64,000 bases of DNA from NCBI GenBank assembly GCA_050908895.1, contig CP171222.1, positions 248,001 through 312,000 on the forward strand, written 5' to 3'. The stretch is from S5-A14a sp050908895. GTDB lineage: Bacteria; Bacillota; Clostridia; Peptostreptococcales; Anaerovoracaceae. The stretch's first letter is position 1; the number at the start of each line of letters is the position of its first letter. The translations under genes were made by a program, and so were the position numbers. This document shows, piece by piece, positions 34,614 to 43,867 of this stretch. Under the pieces are notes generated by a model. It did not search any database. It saw nothing but the letters and a program-made list of their open reading frames with translations, and had not been told where the DNA came from.

Positions 34614-36155
34614 ATGGCAGTAATTATAAACGGCAGAGACTTAACACTGGAGCAATTAATTAGAGTTGCAAGATGTGGAGAGAAAGTAGAACTATCGGAA
34701 GAAGCAAAGGAAAACGTAAAGAAAGCAAGAAAGTATATAGAAGATAAACTTGAAGCTGAGGAGGTCATATATGGACTGACAACTGGTTTTGGGAAATTTG
34801 CTAACGTAGTAATTTCAAAGGAAGAAACAGCCCAGCTTCAGAGAAATTTGATTATAAGCCACACCTGTGCAATGGGGGATGGCTATGAGGAAAAATATGT
34901 GAGAGCAGCGATGCTTTTACGGTGCAATGCTCTTTCTAGAGGATATTCAGGCATTAGACTGGAAACACTACAAACTTTAATCGACATGATAAACGAAGGT
35001 ATCCATCCTATTATTCCAGAGAAGGGTTCCCTTGGTGCATCTGGAGACTTGGCACCACTTTCCCATATTGCGCTGGGACTTATAGGTCTTGGTAAAGTCA
35101 ATTTCAAAGGTCAGCTAATGGACGCGAAAGATGCAATGGATCAGGTGGGGATTAAACCAGTTGAGCTGGAAGCTAAAGAAGGGCTTGCTCTTAACAACGG
35201 AACACAGATGATGACAGCTGTGGGAGCAAACGTTCTTTGGGATGCAATCAATCTTTCAAAGATTGCAGATGTGGCAGCTGCCATGACTATGGAAGCCCTT
35301 CACGGTAGAATTGATGCCTTTGACCATAAGACTCATCTTTTAAGGGGACATCTTGGACAGATGGATGTTGCTAAGAATCTTCTTGATATTTTGGAAGGTA
35401 GTCAAAATGCAAAAAGAGTTCAGGAAACTAAGGTGCAAGATCCATACTCTTTAAGATGTGTACCCCAGGTTCATGGAGCATCAAGAGATGCCCTTGCCTA
35501 CGTTTACGAGCAGGTTTCCAGGGAGATAAATGCTGTAACAGATAATCCTATAGTTTTCCCAGATGATGACCAGGTAATTTCTGGAGGTAATTTCCACGGA
35601 CAGCCTATGGCTCTATCTTTTGACTTTATGAAGATGGCAATCGCAGAATATGCCAACATTTCAGAAAGAAGAATTGAGAGAATGATAAACCCTGCTTTAT
35701 CAGAAGGACTTCCAGGATTTTTAACAAAATACGGTGGAGTATGTTCAGGGTTTATGATTGCTCAGTATGCAGCGGCATCAATGGTTTCAGAGAGTAAAGT
35801 TTACTCTCATCCGGCATGTGTGGATTCAATCCCAAGCTCAGGAAATCAGGAAGACCATGTATCTATGGGAACTACGTCAGCTAGAACAGCAGCAATGGTC
35901 TTAGATAACTCACAGAAAGTTCTTGGAATTGAACTTATGACTGCTGCTCAGGCGATTTGGCTAAGAGAAGAGATAGGAGAAAATGGCATTAAAAACCTAT
36001 CACCTGCAACCAAAAGAGCCTACGATTTTATCAGGGAGCACAGTGCACCTGTTGATAAGGACATAATCATGAATGACGAGCTTACAAAGTTTGATGAAAT
36101 GATCAAAGATGGAAGCTTTTTGGCGAACGTTGAGAAAGTTATTAATTTAAAATAA
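34614..36155 (+). CDS. hutH: Histidine ammonia-lyase
   Basis: The 513-residue enzyme has the MIO-forming triad Ala142-Ser143-Gly144 in GSLGASGDLAPLSH, the active-site Tyr53 loop (VIYGLTTGFGKFA), NNGTQMMTA and the SSGNQEDHVSMGTT region. It deaminates histidine to urocanate, the first step of the pathway completed by the next four genes. GATAGGAGAGAATTT is the ribosome site. Length is normal. Confidence 0.96.
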   Translation: MAVIINGRDLTLEQLIRVARCGEKVELSEEAKENVKKARKYIEDKLEAEEVIYGLTTGFGKFANVVISKEETAQLQRNLIISHTCAMGDGYEEKYVRAAMLLRCNALSRGYSGIRLETLQTLIDMINEGIHPIIPEKGSLGASGDLAPLSHIALGLIGLGKVNFKGQLMDAKDAMDQVGIKPVELEAKEGLALNNGTQMMTAVGANVLWDAINLSKIADVAAAMTMEALHGRIDAFDHKTHLLRGHLGQMDVAKNLLDILEGSQNAKRVQETKVQDPYSLRCVPQVHGASRDALAYVYEQVSREINAVTDNPIVFPDDDQVISGGNFHGQPMALSFDFMKMAIAEYANISERRIERMINPALSEGLPGFLTKYGGVCSGFMIAQYAAASMVSESKVYSHPACVDSIPSSGNQEDHVSMGTTSARTAAMVLDNSQKVLGIELMTAAQAIWLREEIGENGIKNLSPATKRAYDFIREHSAPVDKDIIMNDELTKFDEMIKDGSFLANVEKVINLK

Positions 36156-36185
36156 AGAAAATATTCATAAGAGGAGGTTTTGTAA

Positions 36186-38228
36186 ATGAGCGCAAGTAAA
36201 GTAGAATCAAGTAATATGAGCACTAACAAGGAAATTGCCAGTGCTATGACAATTAAACTGGATGCCGAGTACCCTGAATATCCTAAGTTTCAAGAAGGAA
36301 TCAGAAGAGCACCAGATAGAGGCTTTAGACTCTCCCCTGCTCAGACAAAAATAGCCCTTAGAAACGCACTAAGATATGTGCCAGAGGAGCTTCACGAAAA
36401 ATTGGCTCCAGAATTTCTTGAAGAGCTTAAGACAAGAGGCAGAATTTATGCCTATAGATATAGACCAGAGGGTAGAATTTATGGGAAGCCGGTAGAAGAA
36501 TATAAGGGAAAGTGCCTTGCAGGAAAAGCTTTTCAGGTTATGATGGAAAACAATCTTGATTTTGAGGTAGGACTATACCCATATGAACTTGTAACTTATG
36601 GTGAAACAGGATCTGTGTGCCAGAATTGGCTACAATATAGACTGATAAAAAAATATCTTCAGGAGCTTACAGAAGACCAAACTCTAGTTGTAGAATCAGG
36701 ACACCCTCTTGGACTTTTCCCTTCAAAACCGAAAGCACCGAGGGTTATCATAACAAACAGCCTTATGATAGGTGAATACGATAATATCGAAGATTGGGAA
36801 ATCGCAGAAGAAATGGGAGTTGCCAACTATGGCCAGATGACAGCCGGAGGTTGGATGTACATAGGCCCTCAGGGAATTGTTCACGGAACATTCAATACTA
36901 TTCTCAACGCAGGTCGTAAATACCTGGGCGTTCCAGCCGATGGGGACCTTTCTGGAATAACATTTGTTTCATCAGGCCTTGGTGGAATGAGCGGAGCTCA
37001 GCCAAAAGCTGCTAATATTGCAAGAGCTGTAGGAATTTTCGCAGAAGTAGACAAATCGAGAATAGAAACAAGACATAATCAGGGATGGGTAGACGTTGTC
37101 CTTGATGACCTTGATGAAGTCTTTGATTTAGCAGCTAAGAAGGTCGCAGCAAAAGAGTCTATTTCTATTGCATATCACGGTAATGTGGTGGATTTACTTG
37201 AAGCAGCCCTTGCGAGAAAATTTAAGATAGACCTACTGTCTGACCAGACTTCTTGCCATAACGTATATGACGGAGGATACTGCCCTGTTGGAATTACTTT
37301 CGAAGAGAGAACCAGGATGTTGGCAGAGGACAGGCCACAGTTCATAAAGAAAATCGACGAAACACTGAAACGCCACTATTTTGTTATAAAAAAATTGACC
37401 GAGAGAGGCACCTATTTCTTTGACTACGGCAATTCCTTCATGAAAGCCATGTTCGACTCCGGCATAAAGGAAATTTCAAAGAATGGAGTGGATGATAAAG
37501 ACGGATTTATCTGGCCTTCATATGTGGAAGACATCATGGGACCAATTCTTTTCGATTATGGCTATGGACCATTCAGATGGGTTTGCTTGTCAGGAAAGCC
37601 GGAAGATTTGGATGTGACTGACAAAACCGCCATGGACTGCATAAATCCAGACAGAAGGGCTCAGGATAGAGACAACTGGGTATGGATAAGAGATGCTAAA
37701 GAAAATAAAATGGTTGTTGGAACACAGGCAAGGATTTTGTATCAGGATGCAGAAGGTAGAAGAGATATCGCTTTGGCCTTTAACAAGCTAGTAAGGGAAG
37801 ACAAAACTGGCCCAATCATGCTCGGCAGAGACCACCACGACGTATCAGGAACCGACTCCCCGTTTAGAGAAACATCAAATATAAAAGATGGATCTAATGT
37901 TATGGCTGATATGGCAGTTCAGTGTTTTGCGGGGAACGCAGCAAGAGGCATGAGCCTTTGTGCACTTCACAACGGAGGTGGAGTGGGAATTGGAAAGGCT
38001 ATCAATGGAGGATTTGGACTCCTTCTTGATGGATCAGAAAAGACTGATGAAATCATAAGATCTGCAATGATGTGGGACGTTATGGGTGGAGTCGCAAGGA
38101 GAAGCTGGGCAAGAAATGAAAATGCAATTTCAACAGCTAGAGCATATAACGATAAATATAAAGGTATGGGACATATTACAATCCCTTATCTAGTGGACGA
38201 TGAGCTAATTAATAGCTTAATTAAATAA
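36186..38228 (+). CDS. hutU: Urocanate hydratase
   Basis: The 680-residue protein is of the long urocanase type (bacterial HutU is often about 555). It has the N-terminal extension with RGFRLSPAQTKIALRNALRY, the NAD-binding region MTAGGWMYIGPQGIVHGTF and SSGLGGMSGAQPKAA, the cysteine motif DQTSCHNVYDGGYCPVG and the GRDHHDVSGTDSPFRETS segment. It converts urocanate to imidazolone propionate using tightly bound NAD+. It follows hutH by 30 bases with AGAGGAGG upstream. Confidence 0.95.
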   Translation: MSASKVESSNMSTNKEIASAMTIKLDAEYPEYPKFQEGIRRAPDRGFRLSPAQTKIALRNALRYVPEELHEKLAPEFLEELKTRGRIYAYRYRPEGRIYGKPVEEYKGKCLAGKAFQVMMENNLDFEVGLYPYELVTYGETGSVCQNWLQYRLIKKYLQELTEDQTLVVESGHPLGLFPSKPKAPRVIITNSLMIGEYDNIEDWEIAEEMGVANYGQMTAGGWMYIGPQGIVHGTFNTILNAGRKYLGVPADGDLSGITFVSSGLGGMSGAQPKAANIARAVGIFAEVDKSRIETRHNQGWVDVVLDDLDEVFDLAAKKVAAKESISIAYHGNVVDLLEAALARKFKIDLLSDQTSCHNVYDGGYCPVGITFEERTRMLAEDRPQFIKKIDETLKRHYFVIKKLTERGTYFFDYGNSFMKAMFDSGIKEISKNGVDDKDGFIWPSYVEDIMGPILFDYGYGPFRWVCLSGKPEDLDVTDKTAMDCINPDRRAQDRDNWVWIRDAKENKMVVGTQARILYQDAEGRRDIALAFNKLVREDKTGPIMLGRDHHDVSGTDSPFRETSNIKDGSNVMADMAVQCFAGNAARGMSLCALHNGGGVGIGKAINGGFGLLLDGSEKTDEIIRSAMMWDVMGGVARRSWARNENAISTARAYNDKYKGMGHITIPYLVDDELINSLIK

Positions 38229-38240
38229 GAATGTGATAAT

Positions 38241-39479
38241 ATGGAAAGAATATTAATAAAAAACATAGGAACTATACAGACGCCTACGGGAAGTTATGCC
38301 CACAAGGGCTCAGAGCAAGGTGTAAACAGGGTCTACCGAGATGCATCAATCCTAATTGAGGATGGCATTATTAAAGAAATTACGGAGAACGGCGAGCTTC
38401 CAGAGGGGGCAGGCAACTCCAACATGGAAATTATTGATGCCGAGGGCCATTTGGTTACCCCAGGGCTTGTTGAAAGCCATACCCACATGATTTTCGGCGG
38501 ATACAGACAACATGAGCTCCCCAAAAAACTCCGAGGTGCAACATACCTGGACATTCTAAGAGAGGGTGGCGGCATTATGGATACCGTAAGAGCCACCAGA
38601 GCCACATCAGCAGAAGATTTGTACGACAAAACAGCGGCCTTCCTCGATGAAGTGGCAAGTTATGGGGTTACGACCTGCGAAATCAAAAGTGGTTACGGCC
38701 TGGATTTTGATACGGAGATTAAGTGTCTTGAAGTTTTGAGAAGGCTGGGCAAGGAGCATGCCGTCGACGTTGTCGCCACTTTTATGGGGGCTCATGCTGT
38801 GCCCGAGGAATTCAAGGGCGATAAGTCCAGCTTCTTGGAGCTGATGAATGAGAAGCTGCTGCCACACGTGGCAGAGCATGCCCTTGCGGATTTTGTTGAT
38901 ATTTTTGTTGAAGACGAAGTCTTCAGCGTTGATGAGGCTATTCCATATCTGCAGAAGGCTAAGGAGCTAGGATTCAGGATCAAGGTGCATGCAGATGAAA
39001 TCAAGGCCATTGGCGGCACCCAGCTAGCCGGCCAGATGGGAGCTATAAGCGCAGAGCACCTCATAGTCGCAGAAGACGCCGGAATCGATGCTCTGGTAGC
39101 GGGAGGTACGGTAGCTGTGTGCCTGCCGGGAACGTCCTTCTACCTTGGCTCCACCTTCGCACCTGCGAGGAAGATGATCGAAAAAGACGTTCCCGTGGCT
39201 ATTGCAACTGACTTCAATCCGGGCTCATGTCCATCCCTAAATTTGCAGCTTATGATGAATATCGCCCTGCTGAAGTACAAAATGCTGCCGGAGGAAATCC
39301 TAACAGCCACGACAATAAATGCAGCGGCAGCCATTGGAAAAGAAAAAGAAGTTGGAACCCTGGAGCCTGGAAAACAGGCAGACCTGGTAATCTGGAAAAT
39401 AGACGACTTCAACATGGCATGCTACAGATTCGGATCAAACCTAGTTGAAAAAACAATCAAGAAAGGTGAAATAATATGA
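38241..39479 (+). CDS. hutI: Imidazolonepropionase
   Basis: The 412-residue amidohydrolase has the metal-binding LVTPGLVESHTHMIFGGYRQ, the ATYLDILREGGGIMDTVRAT loop, VHADEIKAIGGTQLAG, ISAEHLI and TDFNPGSCPSLNL. It opens imidazolone propionate to N-formimino-glutamate. Its base composition is unlike its neighbours: several 60-base lines reach about 60% G+C (for example 38761-38820 and 39121-39180) with many GCC/CTG/GGC codons, against roughly 35-40% in hutU and fchA. The last bases overlap fchA by four (ATGA). Confidence 0.95.
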   Translation: MERILIKNIGTIQTPTGSYAHKGSEQGVNRVYRDASILIEDGIIKEITENGELPEGAGNSNMEIIDAEGHLVTPGLVESHTHMIFGGYRQHELPKKLRGATYLDILREGGGIMDTVRATRATSAEDLYDKTAAFLDEVASYGVTTCEIKSGYGLDFDTEIKCLEVLRRLGKEHAVDVVATFMGAHAVPEEFKGDKSSFLELMNEKLLPHVAEHALADFVDIFVEDEVFSVDEAIPYLQKAKELGFRIKVHADEIKAIGGTQLAGQMGAISAEHLIVAEDAGIDALVAGGTVAVCLPGTSFYLGSTFAPARKMIEKDVPVAIATDFNPGSCPSLNLQLMMNIALLKYKMLPEEILTATTINAAAAIGKEKEVGTLEPGKQADLVIWKIDDFNMACYRFGSNLVEKTIKKGEII

Positions 39480-40105
39480 GTAAATTAGTAGAATTTGATA
39501 TCACTAAATACATCGACACTTTAGCATCAAGGGCACCTGCACCAGGTGGTGGATCTGCAAGTGCCCTAGCAGGTGCTCAGGGCATTGCTCTTGTGATGAT
39601 GGTCGCAGAGCTTACTGTGGGTAAGGAAAGATATGCTGATTATGAGGAAATATGCCAGAAGGCAATTAAGGATGGAGAAAAGATTAAGGCAGATTTCATA
39701 AAGGCGATAGACGATGACACTGAGGCCTACAATAAGGTTGGAGCAGCATTTAAGCTTCCAAAGGAAACTGATGAGGAGAAATCAGTTCGAAGCCAGGCAA
39801 TTCAGGAGGCGACTATTTTGGCGACAAAAGTTCCTCTTGAAACGATGAAAATTGCTATGGCTGGCCTTGAAGTTGCTAAAGAGCTTATAGGAAAGTCAAA
39901 CCCTAACTGTGCCAGCGATATTGGCGTTGGGGCCTTGAATCTGAAAGCGGCTCTTCTTGGAGCATGGCTAAATGTTAAAATAAATGTACCGGGAATTAAG
40001 GATGAGGCAGTGAAATCAGCCCTTGTGAAGGAAGCCGGGAGCATGCTTGCAGAGAGTGAGAAGATTGCTGATGAATGTTATAAATCCGTTGAGGAAAATC
40101 TATAG
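39476..40105 (+). CDS. fchA: Formimidoyl-tetrahydrofolate cyclodeaminase
   Basis: The 209-residue protein is the all-helical FTCD_C family: SRAPAPGGGSASALAGAQGI near the N-terminus, KADFIKAIDDDTEAYNKVGA, and SNPNCASDIGVGALNLKAAL. It closes 5-formimino-THF to 5,10-methenyl-THF with release of ammonia. The start overlaps the hutI stop. In animals it is fused to the formyltransferase; here the two are separate, adjacent genes. Confidence 0.93.
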   Translation: MSKLVEFDITKYIDTLASRAPAPGGGSASALAGAQGIALVMMVAELTVGKERYADYEEICQKAIKDGEKIKADFIKAIDDDTEAYNKVGAAFKLPKETDEEKSVRSQAIQEATILATKVPLETMKIAMAGLEVAKELIGKSNPNCASDIGVGALNLKAALLGAWLNVKINVPGIKDEAVKSALVKEAGSMLAESEKIADECYKSVEENL

Positions 40106-40117
40106 GAGGATATGAAA

Positions 40118-41026
40118 ATGGCGCAGATTATAGAGAGTATTCCAAATATCAGTGAAGGTCGTAGAATGGACGTTATTGAGGCTTGTGTCGAGGAGGTAAG
40201 ATCAACCCCGGGTTGCACACTTTTGAGTTTTGTACCTGACGAAAGTCACAACAGAACTGTTATAACATATATCGGAGATGCAAAGGGTGTTAAAGAGGCT
40301 AGTGTTAAGCTGGTTAAAAAGGCTGCTGAGCTCATCGACTTAACAAAACATCAGGGAGAGCATCCAAGAATGGGTGCAGTGGATGTTATGCCATTTCTAC
40401 CAATTAAAGATGCTACAACAGAGGATTGTGTAAAGCTTTCAGAGGTTGTAGGTGAGAGAATTGCAAAGGAAGCAGGTGTGCCTGTTTTCCTATATGAGCA
40501 GTCTGCGAGAACTCCTGATAGACAGAACCTTGTTAAGATTAGAAAAGGTCAGTTTGAGGGTATGGCTGAAAAGGTGAAAGAACCTGAATGGGAACCAGAT
40601 TTCGGTGGCAGGACTATTCATCCAACAGCTGGTGTTATAGCAGTAGGAGCAAGACCTCCACTAATTGCATACAACTTAAACTTAGACACTGATAATGTTG
40701 AGATTGCAAAGAAAATAGCAGAGACAATCAGGGAGAGAACCGGTGGACTTGACTGTGTTAAGGCTATGGGATTTTCCATTGATGACGAAAAAACAGGCAA
40801 GCAGTATGCTCAGGTTTCAATTAATATGACAAACTTTGAAGTTACACCTCTTTATAGAGTTACTGAAATGGTTAAATCAGAAGCGAAGAGATGGGGAGTA
40901 AGAGTTATGCAGACTGAAGTTATTGGACTTTGTCCTATGAAAGCTCTTATTGACAGCGCTGAATACTACTTGCAAATCAAAGACTTTGATTACGACGTGC
41001 AGGTTCTTGAGAATCATATTTTGTAA
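40118..41026 (+). CDS. ftcD: Glutamate formimidoyltransferase
   Basis: From the ATG at 40118 (AGGAGG eight bases upstream) the protein is 302 residues: AQIIESIPNISEGRRMDVIE, DESHNRTVITYIGD, HQGEHPRMGAVDVMPFLPIK, and GGRTIHPTAGVIAVGARPPL. It passes the formimino group from formiminoglutamate to THF, giving glutamate. An ATG six bases earlier (40112) is too close to the ribosome site. Together with fchA it links histidine breakdown to one-carbon metabolism and ATP gain. Confidence 0.95.
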   Translation: MAQIIESIPNISEGRRMDVIEACVEEVRSTPGCTLLSFVPDESHNRTVITYIGDAKGVKEASVKLVKKAAELIDLTKHQGEHPRMGAVDVMPFLPIKDATTEDCVKLSEVVGERIAKEAGVPVFLYEQSARTPDRQNLVKIRKGQFEGMAEKVKEPEWEPDFGGRTIHPTAGVIAVGARPPLIAYNLNLDTDNVEIAKKIAETIRERTGGLDCVKAMGFSIDDEKTGKQYAQVSINMTNFEVTPLYRVTEMVKSEAKRWGVRVMQTEVIGLCPMKALIDSAEYYLQIKDFDYDVQVLENHIL

Positions 41027-41113
41027 TTTAAAATTATGCTAATACTACAGCATAGGAAGAACCGCAAGCATATGATATTAAAACCTTAAGTAAATTATAA
41101 GAAAGAGAAAAGC

Positions 41114-41683
41114 ATGAGAATAGAGGAGTATAAAGCTCGCATACCCGTTAGTGAGTATGTGGAAAAGTATGTTGATATTGACCAATTTGAGCCTATGTGC
41201 AGAGAATGTAAGAATTGGGAGAGAGTTTGGTCGTGTCCACCTTTTAAATTTAACCCATTGGATTACTGGAAGCAATACGACAGGATTTTTGTTCTGGGTT
41301 ATAAGGTTATTTTAGAGACGGAAGAGGAGCGTGAGAACTGGGCTGTTAAACTTGCCGAGGCAAAAAAGAAAATGCTCGATTATCTGTTTGAAATGGAGCT
41401 AATGTACATAGGCGGAGTGGCTCTTGCCGCAGGAAACTGCAAAATATGTGCAGAAGAGGAAGGCATTATCATCGAAGATAATAGCTACTGTAGCAGGGTT
41501 AATGATGAACCTTGTAAGTATCCTGAAAAGATGAGATATTCAATTGAGGCTTTAGGTGGTGACGTCAGCAAAACATCAGAAGAGCTTCTCGACCTTGAAC
41601 TTAAGTGGGGCAAGGATGGTCAACTGCCAGAGTATTTTGCTCTTGTAGGCGGACTACTTTACAGCGACAAAGCCTTTATGTAA
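41114..41683 (+). CDS. DUF2284 cysteine-rich metal-binding protein
   Basis: The 189-residue protein carries the DUF2284 cysteine pattern: FEPMCRECKNWERVWSCPPF, AAGNCKICAEEEG, SYCSRVNDEPCKYPEKMRYS. The cysteines probably bind a metal or Fe-S cluster. The family's function is unknown; it is common in anaerobes. AAGAAAGAGAAAAGC precedes the ATG. It lies 90 bases after ftcD and before a strong terminator, so it may be read with the hut operon. Confidence 0.85.
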   Translation: MRIEEYKARIPVSEYVEKYVDIDQFEPMCRECKNWERVWSCPPFKFNPLDYWKQYDRIFVLGYKVILETEEERENWAVKLAEAKKKMLDYLFEMELMYIGGVALAAGNCKICAEEEGIIIEDNSYCSRVNDEPCKYPEKMRYSIEALGGDVSKTSEELLDLELKWGKDGQLPEYFALVGGLLYSDKAFM

Positions 41684-41751
41684 TAAGGGTAGAAAATAAC
41701 ACATTTTGTTCTACAAGCCTATAAGGCTAAGCCGAAAATAACATAAAATTC

Positions 41752-41825
41752 AAAAGAGTTCTTAGAGGAGATGAATTGTGCTTTAATGTACTTTGATACA
41801 AACTCCTATCAAGAACTCTTTTTTA
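41752..41825. terminator. Terminator after the hut/DUF2284 genes
   Basis: AAAAGAGTTCTT (41752-41763) and AAGAACTCTTTT (41811-41822) form a long stem with further AGAGGAG/CTCCT pairing inside. T-rich ends occur on both strands, so it may also serve the convergent DsbA-like gene. Confidence 0.85.
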
Positions 41826-41855
41826 TCTTGAGTATTTTCGAATATAATTATAATA

Positions 41856-42497
41856 TTACTTTACTTTCCTAATCGCATTTTCCACAAATGCTCTCAGTTC
41901 TTCATATGATAATGTTCCAATAATAGCATGCTCCTCATCTGTTTTACCGTCTAAGATGATAAGTGGAACAATGTTGATACCGTAGGTCGAAACTCTCATA
42001 AAATCGTCTTGAACTGAGATATAAGTTGAATTATCGTCAAATAACGATTCCCATTTCCCAATATCTATTCCCGTAGATTCTACGCATTTTTTGATTACAT
42101 CCGCATCGTTGATGTCTTCAAATCCAGAAAAATAGGCTTCTGACAATTCATCAAAAACATCCCAATAAGCGGTTTCGCCCGCTAATTTTCTGGCAGCCTC
42201 ACAGGCTAGTAAAGGAGGTAGCGATATAGGTAAAGGCTTATCGCTTTTTTCCAGTGCTTTGAAGTTGAAAATTTTTCCGTGTTCTTTGCCATTCTCCTGC
42301 TTCCAATACTTAACAAACATTGACCTTGCTGTGTCTTCAGAGCCATAATTAATATCATAATCAGAACTATCAAGAATTAGCCCAAAACTCCTGTGAATAA
42401 TCTCAAGCTCAGGGAATTCTGCTGCTAATCTACGCAAATTAGGAGAAGCTATATAACAATAGCCACAAAGGACATCGTGAAAAAATTCCAGCCTCAT
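41856..42497 (-). CDS. DsbA-family (FrnE-like) thioredoxin-fold oxidoreductase
   Basis: From the ATG at 42497 (GGAGG six bases upstream) the protein is 213 residues. It begins LEFFHDVLCGYCYIASPNLR, a thioredoxin fold with CGYC active-site motif, has the helical insertion typical of DsbA/2-hydroxychromene-2-carboxylate isomerase relatives, and the cis-Pro region INIVPLIILDG. No signal peptide is present, so it acts in the cytosol, perhaps as a FrnE-type isomerase/oxidoreductase. A longer frame reaching 42563 starts directly at the alr stop and lacks a ribosome site. Confidence 0.85.
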   Translation of the reverse strand: MRLEFFHDVLCGYCYIASPNLRRLAAEFPELEIIHRSFGLILDSSDYDINYGSEDTARSMFVKYWKQENGKEHGKIFNFKALEKSDKPLPISLPPLLACEAARKLAGETAYWDVFDELSEAYFSGFEDINDADVIKKCVESTGIDIGKWESLFDDNSTYISVQDDFMRVSTYGINIVPLIILDGKTDEEHAIIGTLSYEELRAFVENAIRKVK

Positions 42498-42563
42498 TGT
42501 TTTCCTCCAATCTCGTTTACTAAATAATAATTGTTCCAGTTTATAATCTATATATTCCCACAA

Positions 42564-43703
42564 TTATTTAACATAAACTTTTGGAAGTCGTTGACCAAGA
42601 GCACAGGTAATTTCATAGTTTATGGTTCCGGTTGCATCGGCAATATCATCAGCTAAAATAGTGTGCTCGCCCATGGTTCCCATAACCACAACTTCGTCCC
42701 CTAGCTTAACGTCGGGTACGTCTGTAACATCAACCATGCACTGATCCATGCAAATGTTACCGGCTACAGGGCACAAAACACCGTTAACTATGACTTTCGC
42801 ACTTGCGGAGTATGGTCTTGGATATCCATCAGCATATCCAAGGGCTAATGTGGCAATCTTTGATGGCCTTTCAGCTATGAATTTTCTGCCGTACCCGCAA
42901 GAAAAACCTATCGGAACATCTTTTAGATGAACGATTGCAGCCTTAACTGACATTACCGGTTTTATAGATAAATTTTCTTTTAGGACTTCATGTGATGGAT
43001 AGCAACCGTACAAAATAATGCCGGGTCTTACTGCATTAAAGTAAACGCTAGGGATTTCCATAATAGATGCCGAGTTAGCCAAAGTCTTTTTCTCTAGTTC
43101 AATACCATTATTTTTAAGTCCGTTGTAAAATTTGTTAAATTTTTCTTCTTGAAGATGAGAGAAGGTTTTATCTTCTGAATCAGCAGTTGACATGTGAGAG
43201 AACAGCCCCTTAATTTTAAAATTTGGGAGTGTAATTATTTTTCTGATTTCTGGAATAAGTTCTTCGATATCATCAGCAAGGTAACCAATACGACCCATGC
43301 CTGTGTCAACAGCCAAAAGGGATTCTACGGTCTTTCCCGTTCTAACGGCTTCATCGCTTATAGCCTTTGCATTGTCAAGAGAGCAAATTACAGGTGTTAG
43401 ATTGTATTTAACCAAGGTGTCTACATATAAATTAGGTGTAAGGCCTAAAATGATTATCTCATCGTTTATGTCGTGTTTTCGAAGGGCAACGGCTTCTTGA
43501 AGAGTTGCTACTGCAAAGGTATTTACTCCATTTTCTTTGAGGATCTTCGCACACATTGGAGCGCCATGTCCATACGCATCTGCCTTAATTACACCTATGA
43601 TTTGTTTGTCAGGACCAACTTTTTCCTTAATTTGTTTGACATTGTAGTCTAGATTAGTAAGATTAATTTCAATCCAGGCTGGTCTTATAGCTTCTTTAAA
43701 CAT
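42564..43703 (-). CDS. alr: Alanine racemase
   Basis: The 379-residue PLP enzyme has the Lys40 Schiff-base site in VIKADAYGHGAPMCA, the GMGRIGY segment, FSHMSTADSEDK, the second catalytic Tyr in GFSCGYGRKF, and NICMDQCMVDVTDVP. It supplies D-alanine for peptidoglycan. GGAAGGAAAAAGGAAAA lies upstream of the ATG. It is followed by the DsbA-like gene. Confidence 0.95.
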   Translation of the reverse strand: MFKEAIRPAWIEINLTNLDYNVKQIKEKVGPDKQIIGVIKADAYGHGAPMCAKILKENGVNTFAVATLQEAVALRKHDINDEIIILGLTPNLYVDTLVKYNLTPVICSLDNAKAISDEAVRTGKTVESLLAVDTGMGRIGYLADDIEELIPEIRKIITLPNFKIKGLFSHMSTADSEDKTFSHLQEEKFNKFYNGLKNNGIELEKKTLANSASIMEIPSVYFNAVRPGIILYGCYPSHEVLKENLSIKPVMSVKAAIVHLKDVPIGFSCGYGRKFIAERPSKIATLALGYADGYPRPYSASAKVIVNGVLCPVAGNICMDQCMVDVTDVPDVKLGDEVVVMGTMGEHTILADDIADATGTINYEITCALGQRLPKVYVK

Positions 43704-43867
43704 TTTTCCTTTTTCCTTCCTAATGTATAAATTATATTGGTCAGTACTCCAACAGTTGTTTGGAAACCGTTCCTATTATTGATAATGAAAGAGTTTTTTA
43801 AAATCATTATTATAGATTTTTCCGGCTTTTTAAGTCGGATATTTTGGTTGTATAAATGCAGATAAAT

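Noticed and set aside
43811..43845. Terminator after alr or mgtE
   Set aside because: TCCGGCTT/AAGTCGGA forms a stem but no T-run follows in the direction of mgtE or any plus-strand gene.
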